Positions 52,477 to 63,000 of a DNA stretch of 64,000 bases are shown here, piece after piece (position 1 is the first letter of the stretch; every line of letters starts with the position of its first letter). Under the pieces are notes generated by a model. The model ran no database searches, was not told the DNA's origin, and saw only the letters and a program-made list of their open reading frames with translations. A program made the translations under genes and the position numbers. The stretch lies in assembly GCF_014206875.1 (NCBI RefSeq), contig NZ_JACIJO010000002.1, forward strand, positions 620,001-684,000, in the 5' to 3' direction. Source of the DNA: Algoriphagus iocasae (GTDB taxonomy: Bacteria; Bacteroidota; Bacteroidia; Cytophagales; Cyclobacteriaceae).

Positions 52477-54390
52477 ATGCTGATTCAACCAGGAGAATTA
52501 TTAGCACAAATCAACAGCCCCGCTGATCTGAAAAAATTTCCAAAAGATAAATTGGTTCAGATCTGTGATGAACTGCGTCAGTTTATTGTGGATAATGTTT
52601 CCGTTTATGGCGGTCATTTTGGTGCTAGTTTAGGAGTAGTGGAGCTTACTGTAGCTCTTCATTACATGCTGAATACCCCAGAAGACCAATTGGTTTGGGA
52701 TGTAGGCCATCAGGCTTATGGTCATAAAATACTGACCGGAAGAAGAGATCTTTTTCATACCAACCGTGTGTACGGCGGCATTTCCGGTTTCCCAAAAAGA
52801 AAAGAAAGTGAATACGACACCTTTGGTGTTGGTCATTCCAGTACGTCGATTTCGGCAGCATTGGGCATGGCAGTCGCTTCAAAATATAAAGGAATCCAAA
52901 AGCAACATGTCGCAGTAATCGGCGATGGATCGATGACGGGAGGAATGGCATTTGAAGCCATGAATCATGCAGGTGTCAGCGACTCCAATTTGCTGATCAT
53001 TTTGAATGACAATTGCATGTCAATCGACCCCAATGTGGGAGCTTTGAAGGATTACCTGACTGATATTACCACTTCCCATACTTACAATAAGGTAAAGGAT
53101 GAAGTATGGAAGCTCCTTGGAAAATTCAGCAAATTTGGTTCTAGCGCTCAGGAAGTTATTTCCAAAGTAGAAGGTGCCATCAAATCTGCGGTACTAAACC
53201 AAAGCAATCTTTTTGAATCTCTAAATCTGAGATATTTCGGACCGGTAGATGGGCATGATGTCAATCATCTAGTCGAGATTCTCAAAGACATGAGAGACAT
53301 TCCTGGACCAAAAATCCTTCATTGTGTCACTGTAAAAGGCAAAGGATACGCTCCTGCGGAAAACGGAAATAAAACTACTTGGCATGCCCCAGGTACTTTT
53401 GATAAAGTAACCGGAGAAATATTCAAGAAAATTCCTTCTGTCCCACAAGCTCCAAAGTATCAGGATGTTTTTGGAAACACTTTGGTGGAATTGGCAGAAA
53501 TGGATGATAGAATCATGGGTGTTACCCCAGCGATGCCTTCTGGCTCTTCCATGAATATCATGATGAAAGCCATGCCAGACAGAGCTTTTGATGTCGGCAT
53601 TGCTGAGCAACATGCAGTCACTTTCTCTGCTGGACTTGCCACTCAAGGACTTGTTCCTTTCTGTAATATTTATTCCACATTTATGCAGCGGGCTTATGAT
53701 CAAGTCGTGCATGATGTGTGTTTACAAAACTTACCGGTAGTCCTTTGCTTGGATAGAGCTGGATTTGCTGGTGCTGATGGTCCGACACACCATGGCGCTT
53801 ACGACATCGCTTATTTCAGATGCATACCTAATCTAGTTGTCTCTGCTCCTATGAACGAGGAGGAACTTCGAAATATGATGTATTCTGGCTCATTGCATAA
53901 TGGTCCGTATTCTATCCGATATCCTAGAGGAAAAGGTGTGATGCCAGAATGGAAAACTCCATTTAGAAAAATACCTGCAGGTCAGGGCAGAGTGATCAAA
54001 GAAGGTGAAGAGGTTGCTATTTTGACAATCGGGCATATCGGAAATTATGCTGTCGAAGCTTGCGAAACACTTTCCAAAGAAGGCTTAAATCCAGCTCATT
54101 TTGACATGCGATTTGTAAAACCATTGGATGGGGAATTGCTACATGAAATTTTCATCAAATTCAATAAAGTCATCACTGTCGAAGACGGATGTCTGATGGG
54201 AGGCTTTGGTTCCGCAGTCATCGAATGGATGATGGATCACGGCTACCAAGCGCAAGTTAAACGTCTTGGAATTCCTGATGATGTGATTGAGCATGGGGAG
54301 CAAATTGAATTGCATAAAGAATGTGGCTTCGATCCAGAAGGAATCGCCGAGGCGGTCAGAAGTATGGCTGAGGTAGCCAAAGCACATTAA
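52477..54390 (+). CDS. dxs: 1-deoxy-D-xylulose-5-phosphate synthase
   Basis: A 637-aa thiamine-diphosphate enzyme condensing pyruvate and glyceraldehyde-3-phosphate, the first step of the MEP isoprenoid pathway that feeds carotenoids and quinones. ThDP motif GDGSMTGGMAFEAMNH, the catalytic Glu in GIAEQHAVTFSAGL, and the complete C-terminal transketolase domain are present. The ATG at 52477 is preferred over a TTG seven codons earlier. A TAATTTTG at 52320 fits a -7 element but no good -33 is in front of it. Confidence 0.96.
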   Translation: MLIQPGELLAQINSPADLKKFPKDKLVQICDELRQFIVDNVSVYGGHFGASLGVVELTVALHYMLNTPEDQLVWDVGHQAYGHKILTGRRDLFHTNRVYGGISGFPKRKESEYDTFGVGHSSTSISAALGMAVASKYKGIQKQHVAVIGDGSMTGGMAFEAMNHAGVSDSNLLIILNDNCMSIDPNVGALKDYLTDITTSHTYNKVKDEVWKLLGKFSKFGSSAQEVISKVEGAIKSAVLNQSNLFESLNLRYFGPVDGHDVNHLVEILKDMRDIPGPKILHCVTVKGKGYAPAENGNKTTWHAPGTFDKVTGEIFKKIPSVPQAPKYQDVFGNTLVELAEMDDRIMGVTPAMPSGSSMNIMMKAMPDRAFDVGIAEQHAVTFSAGLATQGLVPFCNIYSTFMQRAYDQVVHDVCLQNLPVVLCLDRAGFAGADGPTHHGAYDIAYFRCIPNLVVSAPMNEEELRNMMYSGSLHNGPYSIRYPRGKGVMPEWKTPFRKIPAGQGRVIKEGEEVAILTIGHIGNYAVEACETLSKEGLNPAHFDMRFVKPLDGELLHEIFIKFNKVITVEDGCLMGGFGSAVIEWMMDHGYQAQVKRLGIPDDVIEHGEQIELHKECGFDPEGIAEAVRSMAEVAKAH

Positions 54391-54401
54391 AAATCAAGTT
54401 C

Positions 54402-55166
54402 ATGTCGAGTATCCATTTTTTTGAAAAAGGTCAAGGCCAGCCTTTGATACTGATTCACGGTTTTTGTGAAATCGGAGCCATGTGGAAGGATTTTTCTGAA
54501 GCATTATCTTCAGATTTCCGTGTCATTTGTCCTGATCTTCCAGGCGTTGGAAAGTCTACTTTAGATCAAGAATCGCTTTCTATGGAAGAAATCGCGGTGA
54601 TTTTGGAATCCTGGATGGAAGAAAACCAAATTGACCAGCCGATAGTAATTGGCCATTCTCTGGGAGGATATGTGACTCTGGCTTTGGCTGAGTTGATGGG
54701 AACAAAGCTAAAAGCTATTGGACTTTTCCATTCTACAGCATTTCCAGATAGCCAGGAAAAGAAAGAAATGCGGGATAGAACGGTGATTTTTTTAGAAAAA
54801 CACGGAGTGGAGAAATTTGTGAGCTCCTTTGTTCCACCACTTTTTCCAGAAAACCGAAGAGCTGAGTTGGATGGGGAGATTCAATTGGCAATTGAACAGG
54901 CAAAGGAATGCTCTCTACAGGGTTTAATTGCTTTGACCAAAGCGATGCGAGATAGGAAAGATCGATTCGAAGTTTTGACAAACTTCCAAGGCCCAAAATT
55001 GATGATTGCGGGAGAATTAGACGGTGCAGTTCCTTTGGAGGCCAGCAAAAAACACCAAGACATCGTCAGTTCTTACATTGAGCTCTCAAACACAGGACAT
55101 ATGGGAATGGTAGAACAAAAAGCAGAAACTATCGAAATTTTAAGATCTTTTTGTAAAGCAGTCTGA
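54402..55166 (+). CDS. Alpha/beta hydrolase
   Basis: A 254-aa soluble hydrolase with oxyanion HG (LILIHGFCEIGAMW), nucleophile elbow GHSLGGY (Ser86), an acidic residue in the AGELDGAVP segment, and the catalytic His in NTGHMGMVEQ. The lid is small. The natural substrate is unknown. It begins 11 nt after dxs and is likely co-transcribed, though a link to isoprenoid synthesis is not implied by sequence. Confidence 0.88.
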   Translation: MSSIHFFEKGQGQPLILIHGFCEIGAMWKDFSEALSSDFRVICPDLPGVGKSTLDQESLSMEEIAVILESWMEENQIDQPIVIGHSLGGYVTLALAELMGTKLKAIGLFHSTAFPDSQEKKEMRDRTVIFLEKHGVEKFVSSFVPPLFPENRRAELDGEIQLAIEQAKECSLQGLIALTKAMRDRKDRFEVLTNFQGPKLMIAGELDGAVPLEASKKHQDIVSSYIELSNTGHMGMVEQKAETIEILRSFCKAV

Positions 55167-55190
55167 AAGAGGTAAATAACTGATTTTTAA

Positions 55191-55673
55191 TCACAAAGTC
55201 TTTTCTAAAATTCCCATCAACTTCTCCAAATATTCCTGATCTACCGAGTCAAAATCATCCAGCTTGTCGGAATCTACATCCAGCACCATTGCAACTGTTT
55301 CCTCTTTAAAAACTGGTACTACGATCTCGGATTTGGAAGCAGAGCTACAGGCAATATGTCCCGGAAATGCATCTACATCTGGAACCAATTGGGTTTTGGC
55401 TTCTTGCCAAGCTGTTCCACAAACCCCTTTGCCCAATGAAATCCTAGTACAAGCGATAGGTCCCTGAAAAGGCCCCAGCACTAATTGATTTTCTTTTACC
55501 AAGTAAAATCCAACCCAGAAGAATCCAAAAGCCTCTTTCAGCGCAGAAGAAATATTTGCCAAATTTGCATAGAGGTCCGGTTCTCCACTGATCAGCGCCT
55601 CAATTTGAGGGATTACGGATTCGTATTTTTCAGCCTTGGTAGCTGCTTCTGGAATATATAAGTTTTCAGACAT
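55191..55673 (-). CDS. msrC: Free methionine-(R)-sulfoxide reductase (GAF domain)
   Basis: A 160-aa single GAF-domain protein. The three redox Cys of the fRMsr family are in place: Cys75 (GPIAC), Cys85 (GKGVCG) and Cys109 (FPGHIAC), with the SEIVVPV strand behind. It should reduce free Met-R-sulfoxide using thioredoxin. Its ATG lies within the last codons of ribD (8-nt overlap), giving coupled translation. Confidence 0.9.
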   Translation of the reverse strand: MSENLYIPEAATKAEKYESVIPQIEALISGEPDLYANLANISSALKEAFGFFWVGFYLVKENQLVLGPFQGPIACTRISLGKGVCGTAWQEAKTQLVPDVDAFPGHIACSSASKSEIVVPVFKEETVAMVLDVDSDKLDDFDSVDQEYLEKLMGILEKTL

Positions 55674-56688
55674 GGTAGTGTATGGCTAGTCGATCTTCTT
55701 GAATAGAAAGTATTTCTGAAGCAGGTTTTGTAATGGAAGGCGCTGCAATTCCTTCTCCAAATTTATTTTGGCTGGTAAACACTCTGGCCTCGTCCCAAAG
55801 TTCAGATTCCAAAAACTTTTGTAATAGGTAAGTTCCTCCTTCAACAATCAGGCTTTGGATTTTACGCTTATGTAAATCATCCAAAATCTGTTGAATCGAG
55901 AATCCTGACTTGAATTTTACGAACTCTAAATTTCCTTTTTCTTCGGATTTGATCGTGTTATAACAAATCGTAGGAACTGCCTGATCAAATAATTTTAGAT
56001 CTTGGGGTAATTCCAATTTGCTATCAATAACCAATCTAACGGGATTTTTGCCAACCCAGTCTCTTACATTCAAAGCTGGATCATCATACTTGGCTGTATT
56101 TTTCCCTACCAAGATGGCATCTTCTTCCGCCCTCCATTTGTGAACGAGTTGGCGGCTGGAAGAATTACTGATCCATTTAGAAGAGAAATCATTTCGGGCG
56201 ACAAAACCATCTTGAGTCTGTGCCCATTTTAAAATCACATAAGGCCGATTCTTTTCTATTTGAGAGAAAAATCGACGGTTTTGCCATCTTGCTTCTTTTT
56301 CCAATAAGCCAGTCTCAACTTCGATTCCTGCATCTTTCAGGATTTGTATTCCTTTTCCTCCCACCAAAGGATTGGAATCCATGGCAGCAATAACCACTTT
56401 TCCTACTTTTTTTTCTACCAGTAAATTAGCGCAGGGAGGAGTTTTACCAAAATGAGCACAGGGCTCTAAGGTCACATATGCAGTCGACCCAATTATCGAA
56501 TTCTGATCTAAAACGGAATTCACTGCATTTACTTCAGCATGTGCCTCCCCGTATTTTTGATGATACCCTTCTCCAATTATACGGTCATCCTTGACAAGAA
56601 CACAACCCACCATTGGGTTTGGACTGACATTCCCTCTTCCCTTTTCTGCCAGCTCCAATGCTCTTTGCATATAGTGAAGATCTGTCAT
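55666..56688 (-). CDS. ribD: Bifunctional riboflavin deaminase/reductase RibD
   Basis: A 340-aa enzyme for two steps of riboflavin synthesis. The N-terminal deaminase domain has the zinc site HAE (His50, Glu52) and PCAHFGKTPPC (Cys77, Cys86). From about 150 on is the reductase domain (RPYVILKWAQTQDGF, LIVEGGTYLLQKFLES). Length is typical. It is 1 nt downstream of a DUF4382 gene and overlaps the fRMsr gene. Confidence 0.94.
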   Translation of the reverse strand: MTDLHYMQRALELAEKGRGNVSPNPMVGCVLVKDDRIIGEGYHQKYGEAHAEVNAVNSVLDQNSIIGSTAYVTLEPCAHFGKTPPCANLLVEKKVGKVVIAAMDSNPLVGGKGIQILKDAGIEVETGLLEKEARWQNRRFFSQIEKNRPYVILKWAQTQDGFVARNDFSSKWISNSSSRQLVHKWRAEEDAILVGKNTAKYDDPALNVRDWVGKNPVRLVIDSKLELPQDLKLFDQAVPTICYNTIKSEEKGNLEFVKFKSGFSIQQILDDLHKRKIQSLIVEGGTYLLQKFLESELWDEARVFTSQNKFGEGIAAPSITKPASEILSIQEDRLAIHYHV

Positions 56689-56689
56689 A

Positions 56690-57493
56690 TCAGGGTTTGA
56701 GTTTTAAGGTAACCAAGTCAATTGTCAAAGTTTCTCCAGCTAATACCTCCAAGTCATGAATCACAGTATCTGCGTAAGTTTCATTTTTAGGGTCGAAGTA
56801 AATCGAATATTTTCCTTCAGTAATTCTAAACTCATAAGTCCCTGAGGAATTGGAATGGGTGCTTACTGAGTCACCATTTTGAATAGCATAAATCGCTGGC
56901 TGGATCGCTGAAGGTTTTATTATCCCAGTAATTTCACCTGTTCCAGCTCCTTTGATAGCGGTGATTTTTGGATCCAATTGCAGAGTCAAGGGACTTTCAG
57001 AAGTAACAATAATGGATTTTTCCAGATCAAAGTCCAAAACCACATCATAGGCGATTCCTTGAATAATTTCCATTTCAAAATCAATTGGAATTTCTGTCGT
57101 AGAAGGATCAAAAAGCGGCATATTGTAGCGCTTTTCATCTAAAAAGAGATAATATTCATCTCCCAACTGTACAGTCACTTTTAAAATTTTGCCATCGGGT
57201 AATTCATCTCTGCCTAAAAGAAGAGCCTCCCCACCAATCAAGGAACTCACTTCGATTTTTTTGTCTCCAGGTTCGTATGGCAAGAAAAAAGTTTCTATCT
57301 GACCATCATCCTTTCCTGCACTGATAATTTCTATATCTACTCCTAAGATTTCCACAAAAACAGAATCCCAAGTTGCAGGAGCATCTACCAGTATGACATT
57401 GACCAAACCTTTTGGGTTGGAATCAAACTTCTCACAACTCCAAAGGCTGAAGAGTAAGAAAGCTAAAAAGAAAGAAGAGACAATTTTATTCAC
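56690..57493 (-). CDS. DUF4382 domain lipoprotein 1
   Basis: A 267-aa lipoprotein (Cys20, SLWSC) with a DUF4382 domain (about 28-175; LVNVILVDAPATWDSVFVEI) and a C-terminal carboxypeptidase-regulatory-like beta-sandwich (about 185-265; GEITGIIKPS, GTYEFRITEGKYSIYF). The start is GTG: no in-frame ATG precedes the signal peptide. Function unknown; probably an outer-membrane or surface lipoprotein. Paralogue of the next gene. Confidence 0.85.
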   Translation of the reverse strand: MNKIVSSFFLAFLLFSLWSCEKFDSNPKGLVNVILVDAPATWDSVFVEILGVDIEIISAGKDDGQIETFFLPYEPGDKKIEVSSLIGGEALLLGRDELPDGKILKVTVQLGDEYYLFLDEKRYNMPLFDPSTTEIPIDFEMEIIQGIAYDVVLDFDLEKSIIVTSESPLTLQLDPKITAIKGAGTGEITGIIKPSAIQPAIYAIQNGDSVSTHSNSSGTYEFRITEGKYSIYFDPKNETYADTVIHDLEVLAGETLTIDLVTLKLKP

Positions 57494-57551
57494 AGGGTAA
57501 ATTTAGCCTAAAACTAGTCAAAAATAAGGCTTTCCTAAAGTGACTGTTAAT

Positions 57552-57580
57552 TCAAAAAAAAAGCCGGTCGAAACCGGCTT
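57552..57580 (-). terminator. Terminator of DUF4382 gene 2
   Basis: AAGCCGGT (57561-57568) and ACCGGCTT (57573-57580) around a CGAA loop, with a run of nine T on the minus strand, 6 nt after the stop. It separates the two DUF4382 genes into different transcripts. Confidence 0.88.
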
Positions 57581-57586
57581 AATAAT

Positions 57587-58423
57587 TTATTCTTCAATTG
57601 GGAGTAGTGTGATAGGATCTATAGTCTTAACTTTCCCTTCTTCCACGACCACATTATCAATCACTAAGATCTGATAATCATCATTAGGAGTAAAGGTAAA
57701 AGTATAGACACCATCATCCATTCCTAAAATTTTGAAATTCCCATTTTCATCTACAAAGGTGTTGTATACATCATCACCTTTTTGAGCATTGACTGCCACA
57801 ACTTGAGCTTCAGCAGGGAAAACCTGACCCATCACTCCAGATGCAGCTTCTTCTACATAAGCTCTCAAAACAGGCTTAAGGTTGATATTTCCGGAATTTC
57901 CTGCGACTACAATTGATTTTGCAACGTCAAAGTCAATTACTAAATCGTAACTCATTCCTCCTTCGATGTCTGCTTCGACTTTAATTTTCAAGCCGCTTTG
58001 TTGCGCACTAGGAGTTTTCAAATCGGATCTTACTCCGTCTTTTACTACATAATTATCATCTCCTAATACCAATCTCAATTGGTCAATTTCTCCTTCAGGG
58101 AAATCTTCTGAACCTAGGAACAAAGAATTTTCTCCTGTAAGATCCATTAGGTTGACATATCTGCTAGACTCGTCGTATGGGATTTCAACCCATCCGAATT
58201 CGTCATCATCATCATCCATTCCGTCGTCGTCCATCGAATCATCCTCTGCTTTCACTCTCACAGAAAGAACTTCGACCCAAACTTCATCAAAATCTCCAGG
58301 AGCATCTACCAAGTAAAAATTTACCCTCGCGTTTCCTCCATTAGGAGTTTCATCATCATTGGAGCATGCTACAGCAAAAAGCAAAACTCCAAACATCAAT
58401 AAATAATTAAATAGATTTTTCAT
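57587..58423 (-). CDS. DUF4382 domain lipoprotein 2, with acidic insert
   Basis: A 278-aa lipoprotein (Cys20, LFAVAC) with the same two-domain layout as its paralogue: DUF4382 (about 31-190; NFYLVDAPGDFDEVWVEV) followed by a regulatory-like sandwich. Unlike the paralogue it has an Asp-rich loop at residues 61-75 (DDSMDDDGMDDDDDE), which could bind divalent cations such as calcium; that is inferred from composition. A strong terminator closes the gene. Confidence 0.87.
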   Translation of the reverse strand: MKNLFNYLLMFGVLLFAVACSNDDETPNGGNARVNFYLVDAPGDFDEVWVEVLSVRVKAEDDSMDDDGMDDDDDEFGWVEIPYDESSRYVNLMDLTGENSLFLGSEDFPEGEIDQLRLVLGDDNYVVKDGVRSDLKTPSAQQSGLKIKVEADIEGGMSYDLVIDFDVAKSIVVAGNSGNINLKPVLRAYVEEAASGVMGQVFPAEAQVVAVNAQKGDDVYNTFVDENGNFKILGMDDGVYTFTFTPNDDYQILVIDNVVVEEGKVKTIDPITLLPIEE

Positions 58424-58534
58424 CTGTAAATAGTTGGATTAATAAACCCTAAAAGCCAAGGTCCATGCCAAGTTTACTTTTTAAGATTTAGGATTTTATA
58501 AAAGGATTCTAGTAGCACCTTATTATTTTTGGGG

Positions 58535-59881
58535 ATGATGAAATGGGAAAAGCTTTTGGCCCGGGGTAGATTTGGAGATACTCCGGGTTTCATTCCAACA
58601 CAAGTAGTAAGAAGTGAGTTTGAAGTCGACTATGATCGAATCATATTTTCGGCACCGTTCAGAAATTTACAAGACAAAACCCAGGTCTTTCCTTTGCCTG
58701 AACAGGCCTTTGTTCACACCCGACTGACACATAGTTTGGAAGTCTCCAGTGTAGGCAGATCTTTGGGAAAAGCAGCAGGAGAATTATTGCTTAAAAAGTA
58801 TCCTATTTTGGAGAAAACAGGGATTTCGGCCTATGAAGTCGGTGCAATTGTCGCTGCTGCAGCGCTGACCCATGACATTGGAAATCCTCCATTTGGTCAT
58901 GCCGGTGAAGAGGCAATTTCAGACTTTTTCAAATTCCATATGGCGGGAAAATGCTGGGAATCTCATGTGAGAGGAGAGCAATGGGCTGACCTGTGTAATT
59001 TCGAAGGTAATGCTCAGGGATTCAGAATGTTAGTATCCAAATCAAATGGACTGAAACTGACTTATGCCACCTTGGCGGCATTTACCAAATACCCTAGACC
59101 AAGCTTTATTCCCCACCGGGATATCGCCAGAAGAAGTCAGAAGAAATATGGCTTTTTTATCAACCAATTAGCTGATTTTGAGCAAATGGGCGCTTTTCTG
59201 GGAATCGAAAAGTCGAGTCCGGAATGTTGGTTACGTCATCCATTGGCATTTCTGGTTGAAGCGGCAGATGATATCTGTTATAGCATCATAGACCTAGAGG
59301 ACGGCTGTACAATGGGCTTGGTTAGTTTTGATGAAACTGTCAAGCTTTTGGCGCCGATTCTCAAAGATAAATTTGATCCAAAAAAACTTAAAGATCGGAG
59401 CAATGCCCAAAACTTGGGAGCACTAAGAGCATTGGCAATCGGGGAACTCATCAATGAAACTGTAGAGGTTTTTGCGCAGTATGAGGAGAGTATGTGCAAA
59501 GGAAATTTTGACAAAGCACTCACTGATATTATCCCTTCCGCTAAAGCCCTTCAGAAAATTACTGCTGTTTCTGTGGAGAAAATCTATCGCTCCAAAGTCG
59601 TTCTGGAAAAAGAAGCAGCAGGCTTTCAGGTTTTAGAAGGATTATTATCTGTTTTCTCCCAGGCTTTATACCATCAGTTTTACCACCAAGAGAGATTTTC
59701 CGGACAGGATAAAAGCATTTTACGATTGCTACCAGAAGACTTTCCTCTGAAAGGTTGGGGCTCTGAAGTTAATCCCTATCCACTATTGAGAGCACTGGTG
59801 GACTTCATCTCAGGAATGACTGATAAATATGCCCTGAACCTCTATCGAAGAGTGAAAGGAATCTCCTTTCCAGGTTCATAA
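58535..59881 (+). CDS. dgt: Deoxyguanosinetriphosphate triphosphohydrolase (dGTPase)
   Basis: A 448-aa HD-domain enzyme hydrolysing dGTP to deoxyguanosine and triphosphate. Metal ligands are His66 (RLTHSLEVS) and His113-Asp114 (LTHDIGNPPFGHAGEEA), with a later Asp in EAADDICYSIIDLEDG. The length is that of the shorter dGTPase type. Start taken at the first of two ATGs; a TTG two codons earlier is unlikely. A TATTTTTG at 58524-58531 touches the start, so if it were a promoter the mRNA would be leaderless. Confidence 0.92.
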   Translation: MMKWEKLLARGRFGDTPGFIPTQVVRSEFEVDYDRIIFSAPFRNLQDKTQVFPLPEQAFVHTRLTHSLEVSSVGRSLGKAAGELLLKKYPILEKTGISAYEVGAIVAAAALTHDIGNPPFGHAGEEAISDFFKFHMAGKCWESHVRGEQWADLCNFEGNAQGFRMLVSKSNGLKLTYATLAAFTKYPRPSFIPHRDIARRSQKKYGFFINQLADFEQMGAFLGIEKSSPECWLRHPLAFLVEAADDICYSIIDLEDGCTMGLVSFDETVKLLAPILKDKFDPKKLKDRSNAQNLGALRALAIGELINETVEVFAQYEESMCKGNFDKALTDIIPSAKALQKITAVSVEKIYRSKVVLEKEAAGFQVLEGLLSVFSQALYHQFYHQERFSGQDKSILRLLPEDFPLKGWGSEVNPYPLLRALVDFISGMTDKYALNLYRRVKGISFPGS

Positions 59882-59899
59882 GCTATCTAAACTTACATC

Positions 59900-59931
59900 A
59901 AGGTCTTAATCAATTGGTTAAGACCTTTTTG
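59900..59931 (+). terminator. Terminator of dgt
   Basis: AAGGTCTTAA (59900-59909) pairs with TTAAGACCTT (59918-59927), followed by a T run, 19 nt after the stop. Confidence 0.85.
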
Positions 59932-60077
59932 TTTGGTATCCAAAAAATTTTTACCCCCAATCGGCTTAAAACTTGTTATATATTAAGGCCTTACGGACAT
60001 TTTCTTCGTTCATAAGGAGCCAATCAAAACGCAGTAATTTTCTCGAAAACAGCGTTAAAGCTCATTGATTAAGGATT

Positions 60078-63000
60078 ATGAAAAAGACACTCTTAATACT
60101 TTCCGGTATATTTCTATTTTTAATTGCAGCAGCAGCATCAATCCCTTTTCTATTTAAGGATAAAATTGCTGCACGAATTGACCAAGAAATTGCCCAATCT
60201 GTGAATGCACAGGTTATTTACGACTTAGATAATATCAGTTTAAGCATTTTTAGAAATTTCCCGGATATCTCGGCAACAGTTAAGGATTTTGGAATAGTTG
60301 GAAATGCTCCTTTTCAAGCAGACACCTTGGCTAGTCTGGATGAATTACAGATTGATTTTAATCTGAAATCAATACTTTTTGATGATTATCCAACTTTAAC
60401 TGGCGTTCACCTCAATGGCGGAAGCCTTTATATTAAAGTACTGAAAGATGGCACTGCCAATTATGATATAACTTATCCATCTGAGGATACAACTGCTTCT
60501 GAAGAAAGCAACATGCGAATCGGAGTAGACCTTATCGAAATCAATGACTTGAACCTGGTCTATGATGATAGACAGCTAGATTATTTCATGGCACTTGGTG
60601 GCATTGATGCCAAAGGAAATGGAGAATTTACCGCTGATGTCTATGAGCTTCCCATTGAGTTAGAAGCGTTGATCGCCGATATAACTTACGAAGGGACAAG
60701 CTATCTAAGCAATAAAACTTTCTCCGGAGAGACACTTTTAAATATTGACATGGCCAATATGAAATTTACCTTCGGTGAAGGAGATTTCAGGTTGAACGAT
60801 TTCCTTTTTGACCTTTCGGGATACATCGCCATGCCGGAAGACGATATTGAAATGGATCTGGCTATTGCAGGAAAAAACAATGAGTTCAAAAGCATTCTTT
60901 CACTAGTTCCCGGAATTTATTCAGAAAGCTTTTCGGACTTGGAGACATCCGGAACGATGGATTTTCAAGGTTCTATAAAGGGAATTTATAATGAAACCAA
61001 GTTTCCAAGCTTTGATATTGGATTGACTATCAAAGAGGGAATGTTCCAATATCCAGAACTTCCAAGACCTGTGAAAAATGTCAATCTCAACATGCAGGTA
61101 AAAAACGAGACAGACAACTTAGACAATACCTCCATTTCAATTCCAGCATTCAATTTAGCTTTTGGAGATAATCCCATTTCAGGAAGATTTATGCTTTCTG
61201 ACTTGATCAGTTATACGATCGATGCGGCTCTCAATGGAAAACTGAATCTTGAAGAGCTTACCTCCATTTTCCCAATTGAAGGGATGGCTTTAAAAGGAAA
61301 TCTGGATGTCAATGCTATAGCAAAAGGAAGGTATGATTCGATTGCTGGAGTTATACCGACAATAGATGCGAAAATGGTTCTCGCCAATGGGTATGCAAAA
61401 AGCGCTGAATATCATGCTCCGATAGAAAATATAAATGTGCAGGCCCTAATTGAGAATAAGACCGGAAAAATGAATGATTTTTTGGTCAACCTCAGTCAGT
61501 TTGGTTTCGAATTAGAGGATGAAAAAATCCAGGGATTCATGAAGATTTCTGATTTTGAAGACCTTAACTGGGATGGGGAAGTCAAAGGTGGTGTAGATCT
61601 GAAAAAAATCCTGGCCATTTTCCCTATGGATGACATGACTATGGAGGGAAGAATCCAAGCAGATATTTTAACCAAAGGGTCTTATGCGGCAGTGGAAACT
61701 GGAAGATATCAGCAATTGGAAACCAAAGGAAAAATGGAGGTAGATAACTTTAAATATTCCTCCACTGATGTTCCTCAAGGGGTAGAAATTTCCAAAGCCA
61801 TCGCAGAGTTCAGTCCGGCAAGCATCAATTTGACTCAATTTGATTCTAAACTTGGTCAAAGTCCTGTTCAGGCAAAAGGCTCTTTGACTAATTATATGGA
61901 CTATTTCCTAGGAGAAAATGGAACCTTAAAAGGTCAATTGATCCTGAATAGTCCCAAGTTTAATGTCAATGAATGGATGACGGAAGATGCTACCACTGAC
62001 ACGGTCAATACAGAAATGACTGTTATCGAACTTCCGGAAAACATCGATTTTAACATGTCAGTTGCTGCAAACGAAGTGATTTATGACAATATGAATCTGA
62101 GAGAGGTAAAGGGGAATATGACCTTGAGAAATGGAGTCTTGAATTTTAATGATGCCTCCATGAAAACATTGGGCGGAAACATTGGACTTCAAGGAACCTA
62201 TGATCCTAGAGATGTCTCAGCACCGAAATTTAACTTCAGTTTGGATATTGCTGATTTAAGTATTGCTGAAGCTTTTAAAACATTTAATACTGTAAAAGCT
62301 TTTGCTCCGATTGCACAAAATTTGACTGGAAAATTCAATTCAAATTTGAGTTTCTCTGGTAATCTTGGACAGGACATGATGCCTCTATTGGCAAGTCTAG
62401 ATGGTTCTGGGCTTTTAAAAATCGCAGAAACTGCTTTGAGAGATAGCAAAATTTTGGAAGGAATTACTACGCTTACCAAGCTGAAGGATGCAAATACCCT
62501 ATCCCTTAAAAACATCAGCATCCCGATATCAATCGAAAATGGAGTGATGGACGTGAAACCATTTGATGTGAAACTTTGGGACTATGAAGCAAATGTTCAG
62601 GGTTCTGCAGGATTTGATGGATCGATCAATTATTTAGTCAACATGCAGATACCAGCTGGAAAATTTGGAGCACAGGCAAATTCTCTGTTAGCGACTATTT
62701 CGGGAACGCAAGTGGATGAAAATACCACTATCCCGCTAGCGCTTAATTTATCAGGTACCTATAACTCTCCAAAAATCGCTTTAGCCGGTGGAAATAGTAT
62801 TGAGACTTTATTGGCCAATGCGCTCAAAGCGCGGGTAAGTGGAGAATCTCAAGCCCTTCAGGCACAGGCAACTGAACAATTCAATGCTGCTCAGGATAGT
62901 ATCAAAAAAGAAATGAAGCTAAAAGCGGAAGTTGTTCAGGACAGTGTCAAAAAGGTGATAGAATCCCAAACTAATGCGACGAAGGATAAAGCCGTTGAGG

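Noticed and set aside
53269-53712. A 147-codon open frame antisense to dxs
   Set aside because: It lies wholly within the conserved dxs coding sequence, on the opposite strand. It has no recognisable features and is a frame shadow.
58524-58538. Leaderless promoter for dgt
   Set aside because: TATTTTTG fits the -7 consensus, but no -33 element is at the right distance. It may be chance in A+T-rich sequence.
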